NCBI GenBank assembly: GCA_036186865.1
Contig: AP025048.1
Coordinates: forward strand, 31,174,852 to 31,238,851
Length of the DNA: 64,000 nucleotides
Origin: Eustoma russellianum
Lineage: Eukaryota > Streptophyta > Magnoliopsida > Gentianales > Gentianaceae
Direction: 5' to 3'
Shown here: positions 22,950 to 35,137 of the stretch, one piece after another
Layout of the letters: each line of letters begins with the position of its first letter
Numbering within the stretch: the stretch's first letter is position 1
The notes under the pieces: model-generated
Seen by the model: only the letters and a program-made list of their open reading frames with translations
What the model was told of the DNA's origin: nothing
The model's database searches: none
Position numbers and translations under genes: made by a program

Positions 22950-23880
22950 TTGTGCATGTTATTCACTCAGATCCGAATCAAAAGCTCGCTCGCATGTAAT
23001 GACGTAAGATTCCGCCAGAGCCCACCACATCAAAGACATTCCCAAAGACCTATTTATTCCACTGTTTGAGCTCCTTTCGTAAATGACGTAATTTGTCAAA
23101 GAAACCCCACATACCACCCATTGTGGGAAAAGTCTCCCAACTATGCTGAACAAAACCATCAAAGTCGGGATGCTTTTGACCAACATCCAGATATCGAAAA
23201 GCAGCAGGACCCCGAGGACTGTCTGAGTCACATGTCAAAAATAATGGCGCATGATCCGATGTGGCCCGTGTAAGATGTTGTACCTGTGTAACTGGAAACA
23301 TATCTAAAAATTCTGGAGTGCACAAGAACTGATCAAGCGGGCACCAAACGCGACCAAGACCCCGTCCATCACACCAAGTAAATAGTGAGCCTTGGAAAGA
23401 CATTTCCTGCAATCCACATGTTTTATGCAGTCGTTAAAGTCTTGAAGCAAGTGCAGTGTGGGCAAAGATCTGCCTCGATGCTCCTCTAGCGTGCGGAATG
23501 AATTGAAATCACTACCAATCAACCATGGAATACTTAACGAAGCATGAAATAATTGCAAAACGGCTCACAATGGACGTCTAGCTGAGATAGAATGAAGAGC
23601 ATAGACCGCTGTAAGCCAGAAATGCTCCACCCGTCGCCAACCACTGATATTTAATTGAATAATTCTGATGTCCGGTTCGAACCTCCTCTTGCACCACTAT
23701 AGATCCCTTCCAAAAAAACCATATTTGATCATTATATGCAGATATGGATTGTGGAAAACCCAATTGCATTTAATACTATAACAATAACGATGAACGAGCT
23801 TTTGGTTCTATGACTATTAGAATATGCAAATGATGTTTGTGAACTAAGGAATGCAATCGATTGAAAGAGGACTTATACCT
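22950..23880 (-). pseudogene. LINE copy B endonuclease (EEP/APE type), broken
   Basis: The minus strand gives HILIVIEPKA near 23800, SIPWLIGSDFNSF near 23510, SFQGSLFTWCDGRG and then LDQFLCTPEFLD near 23350, and ATSDHAPLFLTCD near 23260. These are the L1 endonuclease landmarks (E in xEPK, GDFN-like, SDHxP). The frame changes at least three times. Confidence 0.78.
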
Positions 23881-24486
23881 CTAGTATTCCAAATAATTAT
23901 CTTCATTAAGATAAATCATCAAAAGGATTAGAGAGGTGAGCTGCCCGTAACCTGTTTTAAGCAGCGAAGTAGGGACTGCATGTTGCGCCCGTCGCAGGAG
24001 ACGAGGGCCTACGCTGGACTCCGGTGCTACTCCATCTTCAGCGCTTGTCCTACTGTTATCCAAATTGTCCGCTTCAAAAAGAGTAGCCATGCCCATGTAA
24101 ATGTCGTGATCCTGATCATCTAGGCGATTAACATCTAAAGGTAGTAGCAGTTCGCTATCTGAATATGATGGAACTGCGTGTGGTAGTGCAATATCCCCCA
24201 ACAGGCAATCATCAATTCCTTTCAGACGTGAGAGTTTTTGAACATCTGTAAGATCTATCACTGCAGGCAAATCAGGAGAAGGAGGCTGTTCTGGCTCTAT
24301 AATATGAGGCAATAATTGGGCCTCAGGCTGTTTGTCTCCAGACATAGGCACTGTATTATTCAAAGCAGGAGCAGAAGATGTTTTCTTTAGTGTCCAGCGT
24401 TGGGGTTTCCCTTTATTCTGTTGTTTCTTATCTTTGGGTTCCGCAAGGGTAGTTTTACTTGGTAAGGTTTTAATGCGGCACATCAT
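23881..24486 (-). pseudogene. LINE copy B ORF1-like / linker segment
   Basis: A 201-codon minus frame rich in Pro, Ser, Asp and Leu, starting with a Lys/Gln-rich stretch (PKDKKQQNKGKPQRWTLKK). It leads straight into the endonuclease start with only a stop between. I see no zinc knuckle or DUF4283-like core, so it is probably the C-terminal tail of ORF1 or an ORF1-ORF2 linker. The 5' end of the LINE is not clear. Confidence 0.5.
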
Positions 24487-24534
24487 ATATGATTAGAGGA
24501 AGATGATCATCACTGCGTTACATTTCCATTTTTC

Positions 24535-24608
24535 GTATGCTATACATTTTGTAATATGATATTCCTCCGCCATAAGTGAGGATTTGCTTTAATAAAACAC
24601 CTTTTATC

Positions 24609-24652
<44 letters not shown>
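24535..24652 (+). mobile_element. LINE 3' tail in plus orientation plus (TA)n
   Basis: ATATTCCTCCGCCATAAGTG (~24553) is the reverse complement of the block at the 3' ends near 17900 and 14835. It is followed by TTTAATAAAACACC and a (TA)n tract at 24616-24652. So the large LINE block is bounded on both sides by LINE 3' ends in opposite orientation. Confidence 0.6.
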
Positions 24653-24654
<2 letters not shown>

Positions 24655-25297
24655 AAAGAGGAATGAATTCTATAGTGGCTTAATCCCTCATGAAAGACAT
24701 ACTAAAGGACTATCAATTGGGGAAGCATATATAAGAGAATTCGAAAAACGATATGTGTTGCTGAAAATGGGTTGTAGTGCGACAGTAGATTCTGCGAAAT
24801 TGTCAAGCCATTAGAGTAGATAACAAGCTATGATGCACGATAAGTTCTTACAATGTGGTTAGGCTAGTTCTTTAGCGGAATATGCATTTCTTACTTTCAA
24901 ATTGTGTTTACAAATGTGATAATGGTTTTTCAAATGTTTGCTTTGGAGTTCTGGACCTAATCTCCTGTTGCTGTTATGTTTCAAATCTTAACCTAGATCA
25001 GAGATGATCATAATAATGGAAAACGTCATCACAGTCTCGTGCAGACACAGTTTGTTGCCGAAACTAACACTCCTAGAAATCTGCACAAGTTGAACAGTGT
25101 TAAAGGTCTCGGATCTATTGCTTCTGAAAAACCTTCCAAAGCTCAAGTTATTTATGGGTTTAATCATGTTGATTTACTGGAATTTTAGAGAAACTTGTCT
25201 CATGTTTTTGTTTTGGCTAGTTTGTTATTCGAGTGGACTTGGTCGTTTGTTGGACGTTTCTGGCTCTTTCGTATGGTTCGGACAGCCAATGCACTAT
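24653..25297. other. Unassigned sequence left of the gypsy element
   Basis: Non-coding as far as I can tell. Short plus frames after 25097 run into the gypsy LTR. The first 70 bp resemble 14687-14797 with gaps. The target duplication GTGGA of the gypsy element is at 25298-25302. Confidence 0.35.
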
Positions 25298-25302
25298 GTG
25301 GA

Positions 25303-26722
25303 TGATGGGGGTGTCACGCCTCATACGGACCTTCTCCTTTAACACTTGGATCCTTAACGGTTGTAGGCAAGAGTTTAACTCCCTCCTAGCCGTTGATCAC
25401 CAAGGTTTTTGTTTGAGCCTTCCTCCTTCAAAAGTTACCCGTTTCCCAAGCAAGTTACACCCTCTTAGACGGCCACACCTTTGATTTTGGATATCCCCCA
25501 TAAGGTTGCTCACATCTTGATTGGATTCTAACTTTGATGTTCAAAGAAACAAAGAAAGCACTCAAGTTGTTCTTTAAAAAAATCAAAGCAAAACTCGCAA
25601 GTGTTTGTGAAGAGAAAGTAGGTTGTTTTTGCCTAATAATTCTTATGAACAATTCTCCAACTTTTTTTACATGCTAAGGCCAGCCATGACTCTTTTAAAT
25701 AGGGACAATAAGACTAAACAAAGTCTAGTCTACAAGCTAAAGAAAATTCTACTCAAAAGGCTACAAAAAGGGCTAAAAATGTGTAATCTATTGGCAAACG
25801 GTTTGACCCCTTCTAGAAGCAGATTCTAGTCCTTATCCTTTCTTGATAATTCTACATCATGATCTGAAATTCAATTTGGACTTTTGGATCACCTCATTTG
25901 GACATGGGATGAGTTAGATATGTCCCTCCAAAATTTGGGTGTCCAGAATGTTTTCAGTATGGGTTCCTGAAAACTTGTCTGAATTGTGGCCTGTTTTTTG
26001 ATCACTTGCAGCTCGAATTAGGCCTTCAATCCTCTTAAAGAATTGTATCCCATTGAGTGTAGAATAATAAACATAAGCCGTTTTCTGAATTTGGCCCACC
26101 CATTGAAGAGATAAGTCCAAATTACTAAAACTATGTCACAGAATTCGGCAGAAAAAGTACTTGAAATTCAACGCTGATTTTGGCAATCACAACGACATAT
26201 ATTGGAGACGTGGAAAACATGAATATGTTAGATCTTGTCTTTTATTTCTAAAGAAACTTGAATCATTTGATTTTGACCTTGTGGTTGAAGAGATACGGTT
26301 GTTTTACTAAAATTGCTCCTACCAGAAAATTACGAAATGGGCTTGCTTCTCTTCAACTCCTTTGGTCTTCAAACGTCTCCAACAACCTTACTAGTCCTTA
26401 AAACAATCTTGTAAACATAGAAACATAATAAACAACTTTAAAGGCATAACAAGTTAAAAGACTCAAGGTTTGGTATGCAAGACCGAAACAACAATCTTTA
26501 CAAACAAGAAACATTAAACAAATGACTCAGGAATGAAGGAAAAAATAAAAATGACTCATATATGTTACAACACATAAAGACTCAAAGATTGGGCTCAAGT
26601 AAGTGAGCATATGTCTGAACAAGAATGCATCAACTTCTTGGCTCAAACTGTTTGTCATACTTTTTGTCATTTGACCTCGACTTGCCTTGTCTTTATTGCT
26701 GCTTGGAACCTATGCCTCATCA
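25303..26722 (-). repeat. Gypsy-1 3' LTR (~1.42 kb)
   Basis: Matches 48118-49582 over its whole length with many substitutions and small gaps. The boundary was fixed by the polypurine tract on one side and by the GTGGA duplication on the other. No coding sequence inside. Confidence 0.9.
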
Positions 26723-26764
26723 TTCCCCCGCTCTTCAAAAGGATTCGACCTCGAATCTAAAGCA

Positions 26765-27770
26765 TCAATAAAAGGGAGATAGATCATAAACATTAAAAGT
26801 ATTCGAGACAGAACCATAATTACCTTGCGGGAGGTCAATGATGTAGGCATTGTCATTGACCCTCTCAAGCACCTTGAAAGAACCATCACCTCTTGGCATC
26901 AATTTAGATTTCCTCTCATTAGGAAACTGCTTTTTACTTAAATGCAACCATCCTAAGTTGCCTGGCTCAAAGACAACTCTCTTCCTTCCTTTGCTTGCTT
27001 GCTTAGCGTACTGCTTGTTCTTCTTTTCGATCTGTAATCTCACTTTGGCATGTAACTTCTTCACCAATCCAGCCTTTGCATTACCATCTAGGCTGACTTT
27101 TTAATTCGTAAGTATATGTAATAAATCAAGTGGGGAAAGGGGATTGAAGCCATAAAAATCTCAAAAGGAGAATACAAAGTACCACTATGCACACATCTAT
27201 TATATGCAAACTCAATATGTGGCAAACAATCTTTCCAATTCTTTAAGTTTCTTCTGAATTAAAGCACGTAAAATTTGAGACAACTTCCTATTTACTACTT
27301 CTATTTAACCATTAGTCTGTGGATGAGCAATAGTAAAAAACAAGAGTGTAGTACCCAACCTACCCAAGAGGACGCGCCAAAAATAACTCAAAAAATTTTG
27401 TATCCCCTATCGCTAAGAATAGTTCTAGGCATACCATGTAAACGAACAACTTCCTCAAAGAACAAATCAGCAACATACGATGCATCGTCAACTTTCTACA
27501 TGATATGAAATGAGCCATCGTAGAGAAACGATCCACAACAACAAAGACACTATCCTTACCCATCTTTGATCTAGGAATTCCTAGAACAAGTTCATACTAA
27601 CATCAACCTAAGACGAAAGGGGTACCGGTAGTGGATGATATAAAACATGTGGATGCAACTTATATTTTGCTTGTTCACATGTAATGCAACGAGCACAAAT
27701 CTTTTCTACATCTGCATGCATGTGTGGCCAGAAGAAATGCTCACATAATGCCTCTAAAGTCTCAAGACAC
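26765..27770 (-). pseudogene. Gypsy-1 integrase and C-terminal region, broken
   Basis: Minus strand: KDSVFVVVDRFSTMAHFI (integrase core Asp, 27360-27563), then in another frame the TIAHPQTNG stretch near 27290-27330, then QIEKKNKQYAKQASKGRK and QFPNERKSKLMPRGDGSFKV with NTFNVYDLSPFY at 26765-27067. This end is typical of Reina-like gypsy integrases. Several frameshifts and stops are present. Confidence 0.82.
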
Positions 27771-27975
27771 CAAAGTGACTCATAAGGACGCCTTCATGTG
27801 CCTTCTTAACAAGCAATTCATGCAAAGATGATTGTGGGATGCACAACTTACCTTCTCTAAACAAGAATCCATCATGAATGTAGAACTTACCAAAAGATGA
27901 TTCAGCACTTGCTGCATAGATAGAATGGAAATCATGATCACTAGCATATAACTCCTTAATCGATTTAAATCCAAG

Positions 27976-29148
27976 CTAACGAGAAGACAATGTAGTAATC
28001 AAGGAATACCTCCTAGACAATACATCAACTACTGTGTCATCTTTTCCTTGCTTATATTTAATCACATAAGGAAATTGTTCAATAAATTCTACCCATTTAG
28101 CATGTCTTTTATTCAACTTTCCTTGGCCTTTAAGATATTTAAGGGATTCATGATCCATGTGAATCACAAATTCCTTAGGTTGCAAGTAATGCTGCCAAGT
28201 TTGCAAAGATCTTCCCAATGCATACAACTCTTTATCATATGTGGAATAATTCAATTGGGCACCTTTTAATTTCTCACTGAAGTATGGAATGGGACGTTTA
28301 GCTTATGTTAAACACGGCTCGAATTTCCAATACCACAAGCGTCACATTCAATCTCAAATGTTTCTTCAATGCTTGGTAGTTTAAGAATAAGTGTTGTAGT
28401 TAGTCTTCTTTTAAGCTCATTAAACGCCAATTGTTATGCCTCCTCCTAATGAAATCCAACATCTTTCTTTACAATCTCATTTAAAGGGGCTGCAATAGAT
28501 GAAAAATCCTTAACAAACTGCCTATAAAAGCTGGCTAAGCCATGAAAACTTCTAACTTCACCAATTGTTTTACGAATAGGCCACTCAAGGATTGATTTCA
28601 CCTTTTCTTGGCCCATTCCAATGCCATTTGCACTAACAATATATCCTAAGAATATCACTTTGTCCAAGCAAAATGAACACTTTTTAAAATTAGCATATAG
28701 TTGTTCTCTATGTAAAGTCACAAAGACAGCTCTTAAGTGTCCTATATGGTCACGCAAAGTCTTAAAATATAAAAAGATATCATCGAAATAGACAACAACA
28801 AACTTCCCAATGAATGCACCATAAGAATTCGTTCGTTAACCTCATGAAAGTTCTAGATGCATTAGTTAAACCAAAAGGCATTACTAACCACTCGTACAAA
28901 CCAAACATAGTCTTAAATGTAGTCTTCCATTCATCTCGCTCTTTGATGCACACTTGAAAGTACCCACTTTTCAAATCAATTTCAGTAAAGTATTTAGCTC
29001 CATGCAATTCATCTAACAAGTTATCAAGTCTAGGAATGGGGTACTGATACTTTACCATGATCTTATTAATGGCGCAACAATCAGTGCACATTATCCATGA
29101 GCCATCTTTTTTGGGCACGACAATCACCGGCACAACACATAGGCTCAT
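27976..29148 (-). pseudogene. Gypsy-1 reverse transcriptase and RNase H, broken
   Basis: Minus strand: VPKKDGSWIMCTDCCAINKI, FTEIDLKSGYFQ (first catalytic Asp) and WLVMPFGLTNA at 28780-29148. The VYFDDIFLY loop lies around 28778-28800. ANFKKCSFCLDKVIFLGYIV and VRSFHGLASFYRQFV follow at 28446-28757. RNase H is at 27976-28254 (NYSTYDKELYAL, HMDHESLKYLKGQGKLN, VVDVLSRR). The catalytic YFDD is intact, but the frame is interrupted twice or more. Confidence 0.87.
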
Positions 29149-29926
29149 TCTCTCTCACCTTGCCCTTGGCTAGTAGCTCCTCTACTTGGCGTTGGATCTC
29201 TTTTGTCTCCTCAGGATTTTCCCTATAGGTTGCTCTATTAGGAAATGTAGCACCGGGTATGAAATTTATTTGGTGCTCTATCCCTTGCAAATGTGACAAT
29301 CTAGCAGGTTCCTCCTTAGGGAACAAGCCTGAAAACTCTTCAAGCAAAGATACAATACCACTAGGTAATGTAGAGAGTAAGTTACTCACAGAAAATAATG
29401 ATTCTTTGTAAAGCATCATATAAATAGTCTTATGATCATATAAAGCATGTGAAACCTTATAATGACTAGCAAAGAATGCATGTTTCTTTTCTTGCTTGAT
29501 TAAGTTTTTCTTCGCTGAAGATTCAGCCTTGGCCGAACCCTCCTTTGTTGTCCCCTCCTTAGCCAAGCCCTTACGGGAATCGAACCAAGTCTTTTCTTGC
29601 TTGAGGCTTTCAAGAAATTTCTTTTCAGCCTCTTTTTCAGTAGGATCTGAATGCTTTTGTGAAAGGCATTTTGGATCCTCATAGACTTTGTGCGGGGGCA
29701 ACACACGCAATCTATACATCTTATTATCCATCTTAAATGAATAGGTATTAAGGTAACCATCATGAATGACTCTCCTATGAAATTTCCATGGTCGTCCCAA
29801 GAGAATATGACTAGCATGCATGGGTGCAACGTCACAAAGAAATTCATCCTTATAATTACCCATGGACAATGAAACCAAGACTTGCTTACTCACTTTAATT
29901 TCACCACAATCGTTAAGCCATGTCAA
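29081..29926 (-). pseudogene. Gypsy-1 protease-linker region
   Basis: A 281-codon minus frame. Its start (MTWLNDCGEIKVSKQVLVSL) and HILLGRPWKFHRRVIHDG are the C-terminal part of a gypsy aspartic protease. A Lys/Glu/Ser-rich linker follows, then FSGLFPKEEPARLSHLQGIE, the usual lead-in to RT. The active-site DSG part lies upstream, in shifted sequence near 30000. Confidence 0.75.
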
Positions 29927-30542
29927 ACTATAAAGGTCGTGGATGTTTAGTCATGGGTAAGTCAAGTTTCCTTACTAATTATGCACTAGCAACATTAGTA
30001 CAAGATCCTGCATCTACAATCATGGTGCACACTTTTCCTTTTATCATGCACTGTGTATGAAACATGTTCTCTCTCTCTCTCTCTTGTTCATGTTCATCTA
30101 CTTTAGTTTGTGCATTAAGTGTCTCTTAACAACTAAAAGCTCATTAGATGCAAGTTCTCCCTCAATAGTGCATTCCTCAACCTCATCCTCTTCTACTCCC
30201 TCATGAACATTCCCTTCCTCTTTATGCTCAGAATCAGAATAATACTCTCCACCCTCCTCTTTGTACATGATACGTTTAGTATTAGGATGTTCAGATGCAA
30301 TATGACCTAAACCCTGATGTATAAAGCATTTAATGTCCCTAGATCTACTAGAAGAGTTAGAAGATTTACCTTGAGGTTGTTCACCAACCTTTTGCTTGCC
30401 TTTGTCGATTCGGGAAGGAGCTTGTGGTGCACGACCTCGCTGTTAAGGTGGGTGGTATAGTGGCTGCTGCACACGGCCCTGAAATGGTGGCAGTGGACTG
30501 TGTGTAGCTTGGCTTGACCGTGTAAACAGTGGATTCTGTCGA
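29638..30542 (-). repeat. Duplicated segment, copy 1 (905 bp), left of the N gap
   Basis: This stretch recurs at 30553-31455 with only two single-base length differences noticed: AAACTATAAAGG vs AAACTATAAGG, and ATAGTGGCTGC vs ATAGTGCTGC. It runs exactly up to the first N. It contains part of gag and protease. Confidence 0.95.
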
Positions 30543-30552
30543 NNNNNNNNNN
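30543..30552. other. Assembly gap of ten N
   Basis: Ten ambiguous bases between the two copies of the ~904-bp segment. A fixed-size gap between overlapping sequence ends is the mark of a scaffold join, not biology. Confidence 0.98.
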
Positions 30553-31455
30553 CAGTAGGATCTGAATGCTTTTGTGAAAGGCATTTTGGATCCTCATAGA
30601 CTTTGTGCGGGGGCAACACACGCAATCTATACATCTTATTATCCATCTTAAATGAATAGGTATTAAGGTAACCATCATGAATGACTCTCCTATGAAATTT
30701 CCATGGTCGTCCCAAGAGAATATGACTAGCATGCATGGGTGCAACGTCACAAAGAAATTCATCCTTATAATTACCCATGGACAATGAAACCAAGACTTGC
30801 TTACTCACTTTAATTTCACCACAATCGTTAAGCCATGTCAAACTATAAGGTCGTGGATGTTTAGTCATGGGTAAGTCAAGTTTCCTTACTAATTATGCAC
30901 TAGCAACATTAGTACAAGATCCTGCATCTACAATCATGGTGCACACTTTTCCTTTTATCATGCACTGTGTATGAAACATGTTCTCTCTCTCTCTCTCTTG
31001 TTCATGTTCATCTACTTTAGTTTGTGCATTAAGTGTCTCTTAACAACTAAAAGCTCATTAGATGCAAGTTCTCCCTCAATAGTGCATTCCTCAACCTCAT
31101 CCTCTTCTACTCCCTCATGAACATTCCCTTCCTCTTTATGCTCAGAATCAGAATAATACTCTCCACCCTCCTCTTTGTACATGATACGTTTAGTATTAGG
31201 ATGTTCAGATGCAATATGACCTAAACCCTGATGTATAAAGCATTTAATGTCCCTAGATCTACTAGAAGAGTTAGAAGATTTACCTTGAGGTTGTTCACCA
31301 ACCTTTTGCTTGCCTTTGTCGATTCGGGAAGGAGCTTGTGGTGCACGACCTCGCTGTTAAGGTGGGTGGTATAGTGCTGCTGCACACGGCCCTGAAATGG
31401 TGGCAGTGGACTGTGTGTAGCTTGGCTTGACCGTGTAAACAGTGGATTCTGTCGA
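30553..31455 (-). repeat. Duplicated segment, copy 2 (903 bp), right of the N gap
   Basis: Begins at the first base after the gap and matches 29638-30542 to its last base, after which the gag sequence continues without interruption. The duplication disappears if the two ends are merged. Confidence 0.95.
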
Positions 31456-31734
31456 GTACTAAACCTGTTCATGGGTTGGGTAGAGGGCTGAATATTACCT
31501 TGTGTGGAAAGCATCCTCAACTCTCTTTCCAGCTTTTCTGCCAAGTGTATTATCGATGCTAAGGTTGCACAAGATTGCAACTCCACATGAAGGGCAATTT
31601 CTTTGTTTAATCCTTCTAGAGACCTTGCCATGGTAGCATCTTCTCTTTCATCAATCTGTGCTCTCATCTTCAAAACTCTATTTCTTTATAGAATTCGCCA
31701 ACAGTTCTATTTCTCTGCTTGAGCTGGGTTAGTC
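31221..31734 (-). pseudogene. Gypsy-1 gag, C-terminal part
   Basis: The minus frame has MRAQIDEREDATMARSLEGL, NKEIALHVELQSCATLASII and HLAEKLERELRML, the C-terminal half of a gypsy gag capsid, followed by a Ser/Gln/Pro-rich tail. It continues the gag at 34323-35137, from which a solo LTR separates it: capsid motif TQLKQRNRTVGEFYKEIE spans the region just left of the insertion, with one stop. Confidence 0.8.
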
Positions 31735-31739
31735 TTTGA

Positions 31740-34317
31740 TGTAGGACCTATGTAGCACCACTAAAGGGGGAGGGAATTCAATAGTGAGTGCGGAAAATTT
31801 GGTTTTTAAAAGTTTGTGACCCAAATTATTCACTTCTGAAAACAATTTCTATTTTCAGATCCTGATTTGAATTATTTAAAAGACCTAGTTGTAGACCTTC
31901 AAAAATTATAAAATTCGGTGAGGATGTACTCTCAGATGTTATAAGCAACGCACAAAAATTTCAAATTAAAACTCAAAGCCTAACCCCCTAAAAATACGTT
32001 TTTGTTCTGATTGCACAAATCTGCCAGAAACTGTAATCCAAAATGAAAACTTTATTCCTATTAATTGATAACTCTAAATGGTCTGAAACTTTCTTGACAA
32101 GACCCTCAAGATGTGTATTTTAATGGGTTGCAAATCTGAAAATCACGTTGATGTTCTCAACCTTTGCAAATCTGAAAATCAGATTGCACTCGTCTCAGAG
32201 CTATTAACGTTTGATTGACTTATACTTATCCAAATGAGGTAAAACTTGTGCCAAATGAAAACTAAGACGTGTGTCTCTGTTTATGCAAAATGTTATGATT
32301 TTTGAAAATCGTTTGCTATTTTTTCCGTTTCAATGAAATCAACGCAGAAAACTGAAAACTGAAAGTGAAGTGCTGAAAGTAAGAACACCAAGAATTTTAT
32401 ACTGGTTTGGTTAAAACAACCTACTCCAGTCTTTGAGGACACCTTCCTTGGTTATCATTAAACACAACAAACACATTACCATAAGTCTTACTGGATTTAA
32501 ACACTAACTCCACCCTTTTACAATCAAAACAATCGAACAAACCGATCACGAACACCACCACCGATCGAATGAAGGTTAGATCACATCTTGATCCACCTTT
32601 TACAAACAATGAACGTGTATGGGTGGTATAATCAAATCCTATGCGATATGTAGAATATATGAACAATAGGCTTGAGACTAAGAAGAAGAAGAAAGAAAGA
32701 AAGAAAGAAGAGTATAGTCTATCTTTTTGCACTTGTGAGAATATGAATTTTTCCTTGTGTTTTGCCCTCTTCAATGTCACCAATCATGTGTGGCTTATTC
32801 TTCACCAATTAAAGTACCAAATAAGCTCCACCTTCAACAAATTTGTAAATGGCATGTGAAATTCCTGCACATGTGCTGAATTCTCTTTTGGCAAGCTCTG
32901 TCAAATAACGCACAATATTCACACATATATAGTAAATAGTTATTAGTCCTATTTTGAATTTTCTAGAACACTTTAACATGTCTTGAATGTGTAAAAAGCA
33001 TCTAGATACATGTTACATCTATGCCAAAAACGTTCCATGTGTGTAAGTTTGTAAAAAACCGAATTTTTGGCTTTTGTTGATTAAGCGATTTTTCTCTGAT
33101 TAATTTCAAACTTCTTACACATGTAATATATATTATGCCACACATAATATACATAAAATGAAGTGTATATTCAGCTCTAATGGATGATGAAAAATGTCCC
33201 ATGTCTAAAAATAAAATTGAATTTGAATTCTCCACAAATCTAGGCTAAATTGTGGGTGATTTGTGTTTGCCAACATGGTATAACTTTGTGGCTAAGTGTA
33301 ACATGTTGACCATGAAATTTTGAATTATTTTTTGATGGATATAGGATGTCCACCTTTATCTGACAAGTACGTGACATGTCAAATGAAGTTTCGATAGTCA
33401 CATTATACGACAATTTTTGGTTTATGACCTTGTAACATGTTGTTATAATTTTGACGTCACCATGACTTATAACATATGATATAAGACCTGAATATACTCA
33501 TAAATATGAGATGTATATAGTGGTGTGACGTCGACGTATGTTTATAATATATGTGACGTGTCGGTAGTACGTCGGAATATAAGTATATAGTGCATTTTAA
33601 AAAAAATATGGATACATATATTATATACATATGGCGTGTAAATGAGATGGGGAGGTGACTTTCCATTTTCAAATTTGTTGCCTCTCTAAAATATGTCTTC
33701 ATTTTTTTTATTGGAAGGAGCTCCGTGTCTCCAGTATTATTAAGATATCACCCTCATTTATGGCGGAGGAATACCATTATTACAAAGAAAGTCATGCCAT
33801 AACATAATGAACAAAGATGAATGCCGATATATAGAAATACATGTGTTGGCTAGAAAGGAATGGTTGTGTTCAAATGTAGTATGATATGCCTCATTAAAAC
33901 CTTGGCAAGCAAAACTACCCTTGTGGATAAAATCTTGCACGAAGGAAAAAATATGTCTTCATTTAATGAACTAGTTAGTTCATTAACTTAAGCATTTCAC
34001 TTAATGAACTAGTTTAGTTCATTAATTATGGCACCTGAAAATAGTGTCATCATCATCCGGATCCAATATATTCCAACGACAGCAAAAGCTATCGTTAGGG
34101 TCTGGGGGCACCTGAAAATAGTGTAAAGACAACAAATGTTTGCCATATGATATAAGCTTTTCCGCTTTATGGCTTGTTAGTACGACAACAATATATATAA
34201 GCATGTAAAGCATGTTTATCACATAAGAGTGTCAAGTAACAAGTTATTCATGCATTTTGTAAGTACGTAACATTTAAATCATGCATTTTTAAATCACCCA
34301 AACCCTTTTTCTCAACA
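31740..34317 (-). mobile_element. Solo LTR of the Sirevirus family, inserted in Gypsy-1 gag
   Basis: 2578 bp, read on the minus strand from TGTTGAGAAAAAGGG (34317) to GGTCCTACA (31740). It is bounded by TTTGA at 31735-31739 and 34318-34322. It matches the Sirevirus LTRs at 7066, 12009, 35591 and 44031 along its whole length, including the palindrome at 33466-33485 (one mismatched pair). No internal sequence or second LTR remains, so it arose by LTR-LTR recombination. It carries its own nested retroposon (33705-33947). Confidence 0.92.
33705..33947 (-). mobile_element. Short retroposon (LINE/SINE tail) nested in the solo LTR
   Basis: 243 bp flanked by a 17-bp duplication AAAATATGTCTTCATTT at 33688-33704 and 33948-33964. 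The left end is a T-run, so it is a poly-A-tailed minus-strand insertion made by target-primed reverse transcription. It shares CATTTATGGCGGAGGAATACC and ATTAAAACCTTGGCAAGC with CCCTTGTGGATAAAATCTTG with the fragment at 14801-15012. No coding capacity. Confidence 0.85.
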
Positions 34318-34322
34318 TTTGA

Positions 34323-35137
34323 ATCATAGTTCTTTCGTAAAATTGAGGCACAAACCTTTTTTTCATTTCTCTTTTCATCTCCTCCCATGTTTGAATGGGT
34401 CCTTCTACACTCCTTCTTGTACTTAGCTTTTGATCCCACGAAAGAAGTGCATATTTTGTAAACTCAATGGCTGCAAAACGCACTTTACTTAGTTCAGAAA
34501 AGGAAGTACAAGAGTAAATGAGTTCTACCTTTCTTTCCCATTCGAGGTATGCTTCGGGATCACTTCGCCCCTAAAATGGATGAATGTTCATCTTGATCTT
34601 ATGGGAATCATCATCATGCTGATTATGCCTAGGATTATAACCACGATTAGGAACATCATAGCCACGGTTTTGGCATTGAAAGCTACGGTTTTCAACATCA
34701 AACTGTTCCTCATAATCTCTTCCACATTGACCATCATGCATATGCGGATCATCCTCGGGATACCTCTCTTTTAATGGTGGCATATACACTGGGGCGTGTT
34801 GTAGGCGTCCTCTGCCTCGTCCTCTTTGCCCCATGATTTGACCACAAACGGATTGCCATGGTGGATCAACTGGAACATGGCTTTGAGCCTCAAATTGGGT
34901 AGCCATATTTCTAACCATGGAGCCACTGCCTTCTATAGTTCCTGGTTGAGATGTTTGGGGACGGGAGTTAGACCTTTCAGCCTCCAATAGGTCTAACCTC
35001 TTGATAATCCTTCTAAGCACTCCGAGCACGTGCTCCTCCGTTACGAGATTCCTCATATCCTCTAAAGGTGGGGGAGTATTGGAATTCCTAAATGGTGTCT
35101 CATACATTGAAACCTGAAACAAAATCAAAAAACACAA
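34323..35137 (-). pseudogene. Gypsy-1 gag, N-terminal part
   Basis: The minus frame 35137-34571 starts at a region with MYETPFRNSNTPPPLEDM and has a Leu-rich helix (LGVLRRIIKRLDLLEAERS) and an Arg/Gly patch (GQRGRGRGRLQ). A stop at ~34571 follows. Then 34483-34323 in another frame has EFTKYALLSWDQKLS and PIQTWEEMKREMKKRFVPQF, the gypsy capsid core. It is cut by the solo LTR right after FYERTMIQ. Confidence 0.82.

Larger units (their letters stand above)
20000..24490 (-). mobile_element. L1-type LINE copy B, decayed
   Basis: The minus strand holds, from high to low coordinate, an ORF1-like/linker segment (23881-24486), an apurinic-type endonuclease (22950-23880), RT (20640-22830), RNase H (20050-20598) and a short 3' region with a hairpin at 19988-20014. 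This order is that of plant L1 elements. Many stops and shifts break the reading frame. Its 3' region stops just after the hairpin, where copy A begins. Confidence 0.82.

Noticed and set aside
29638..31455. True tandem duplication of gypsy gag/protease
   Set aside because: The copies abut a ten-N gap on both sides and are almost identical, so an assembly overlap explains it better.
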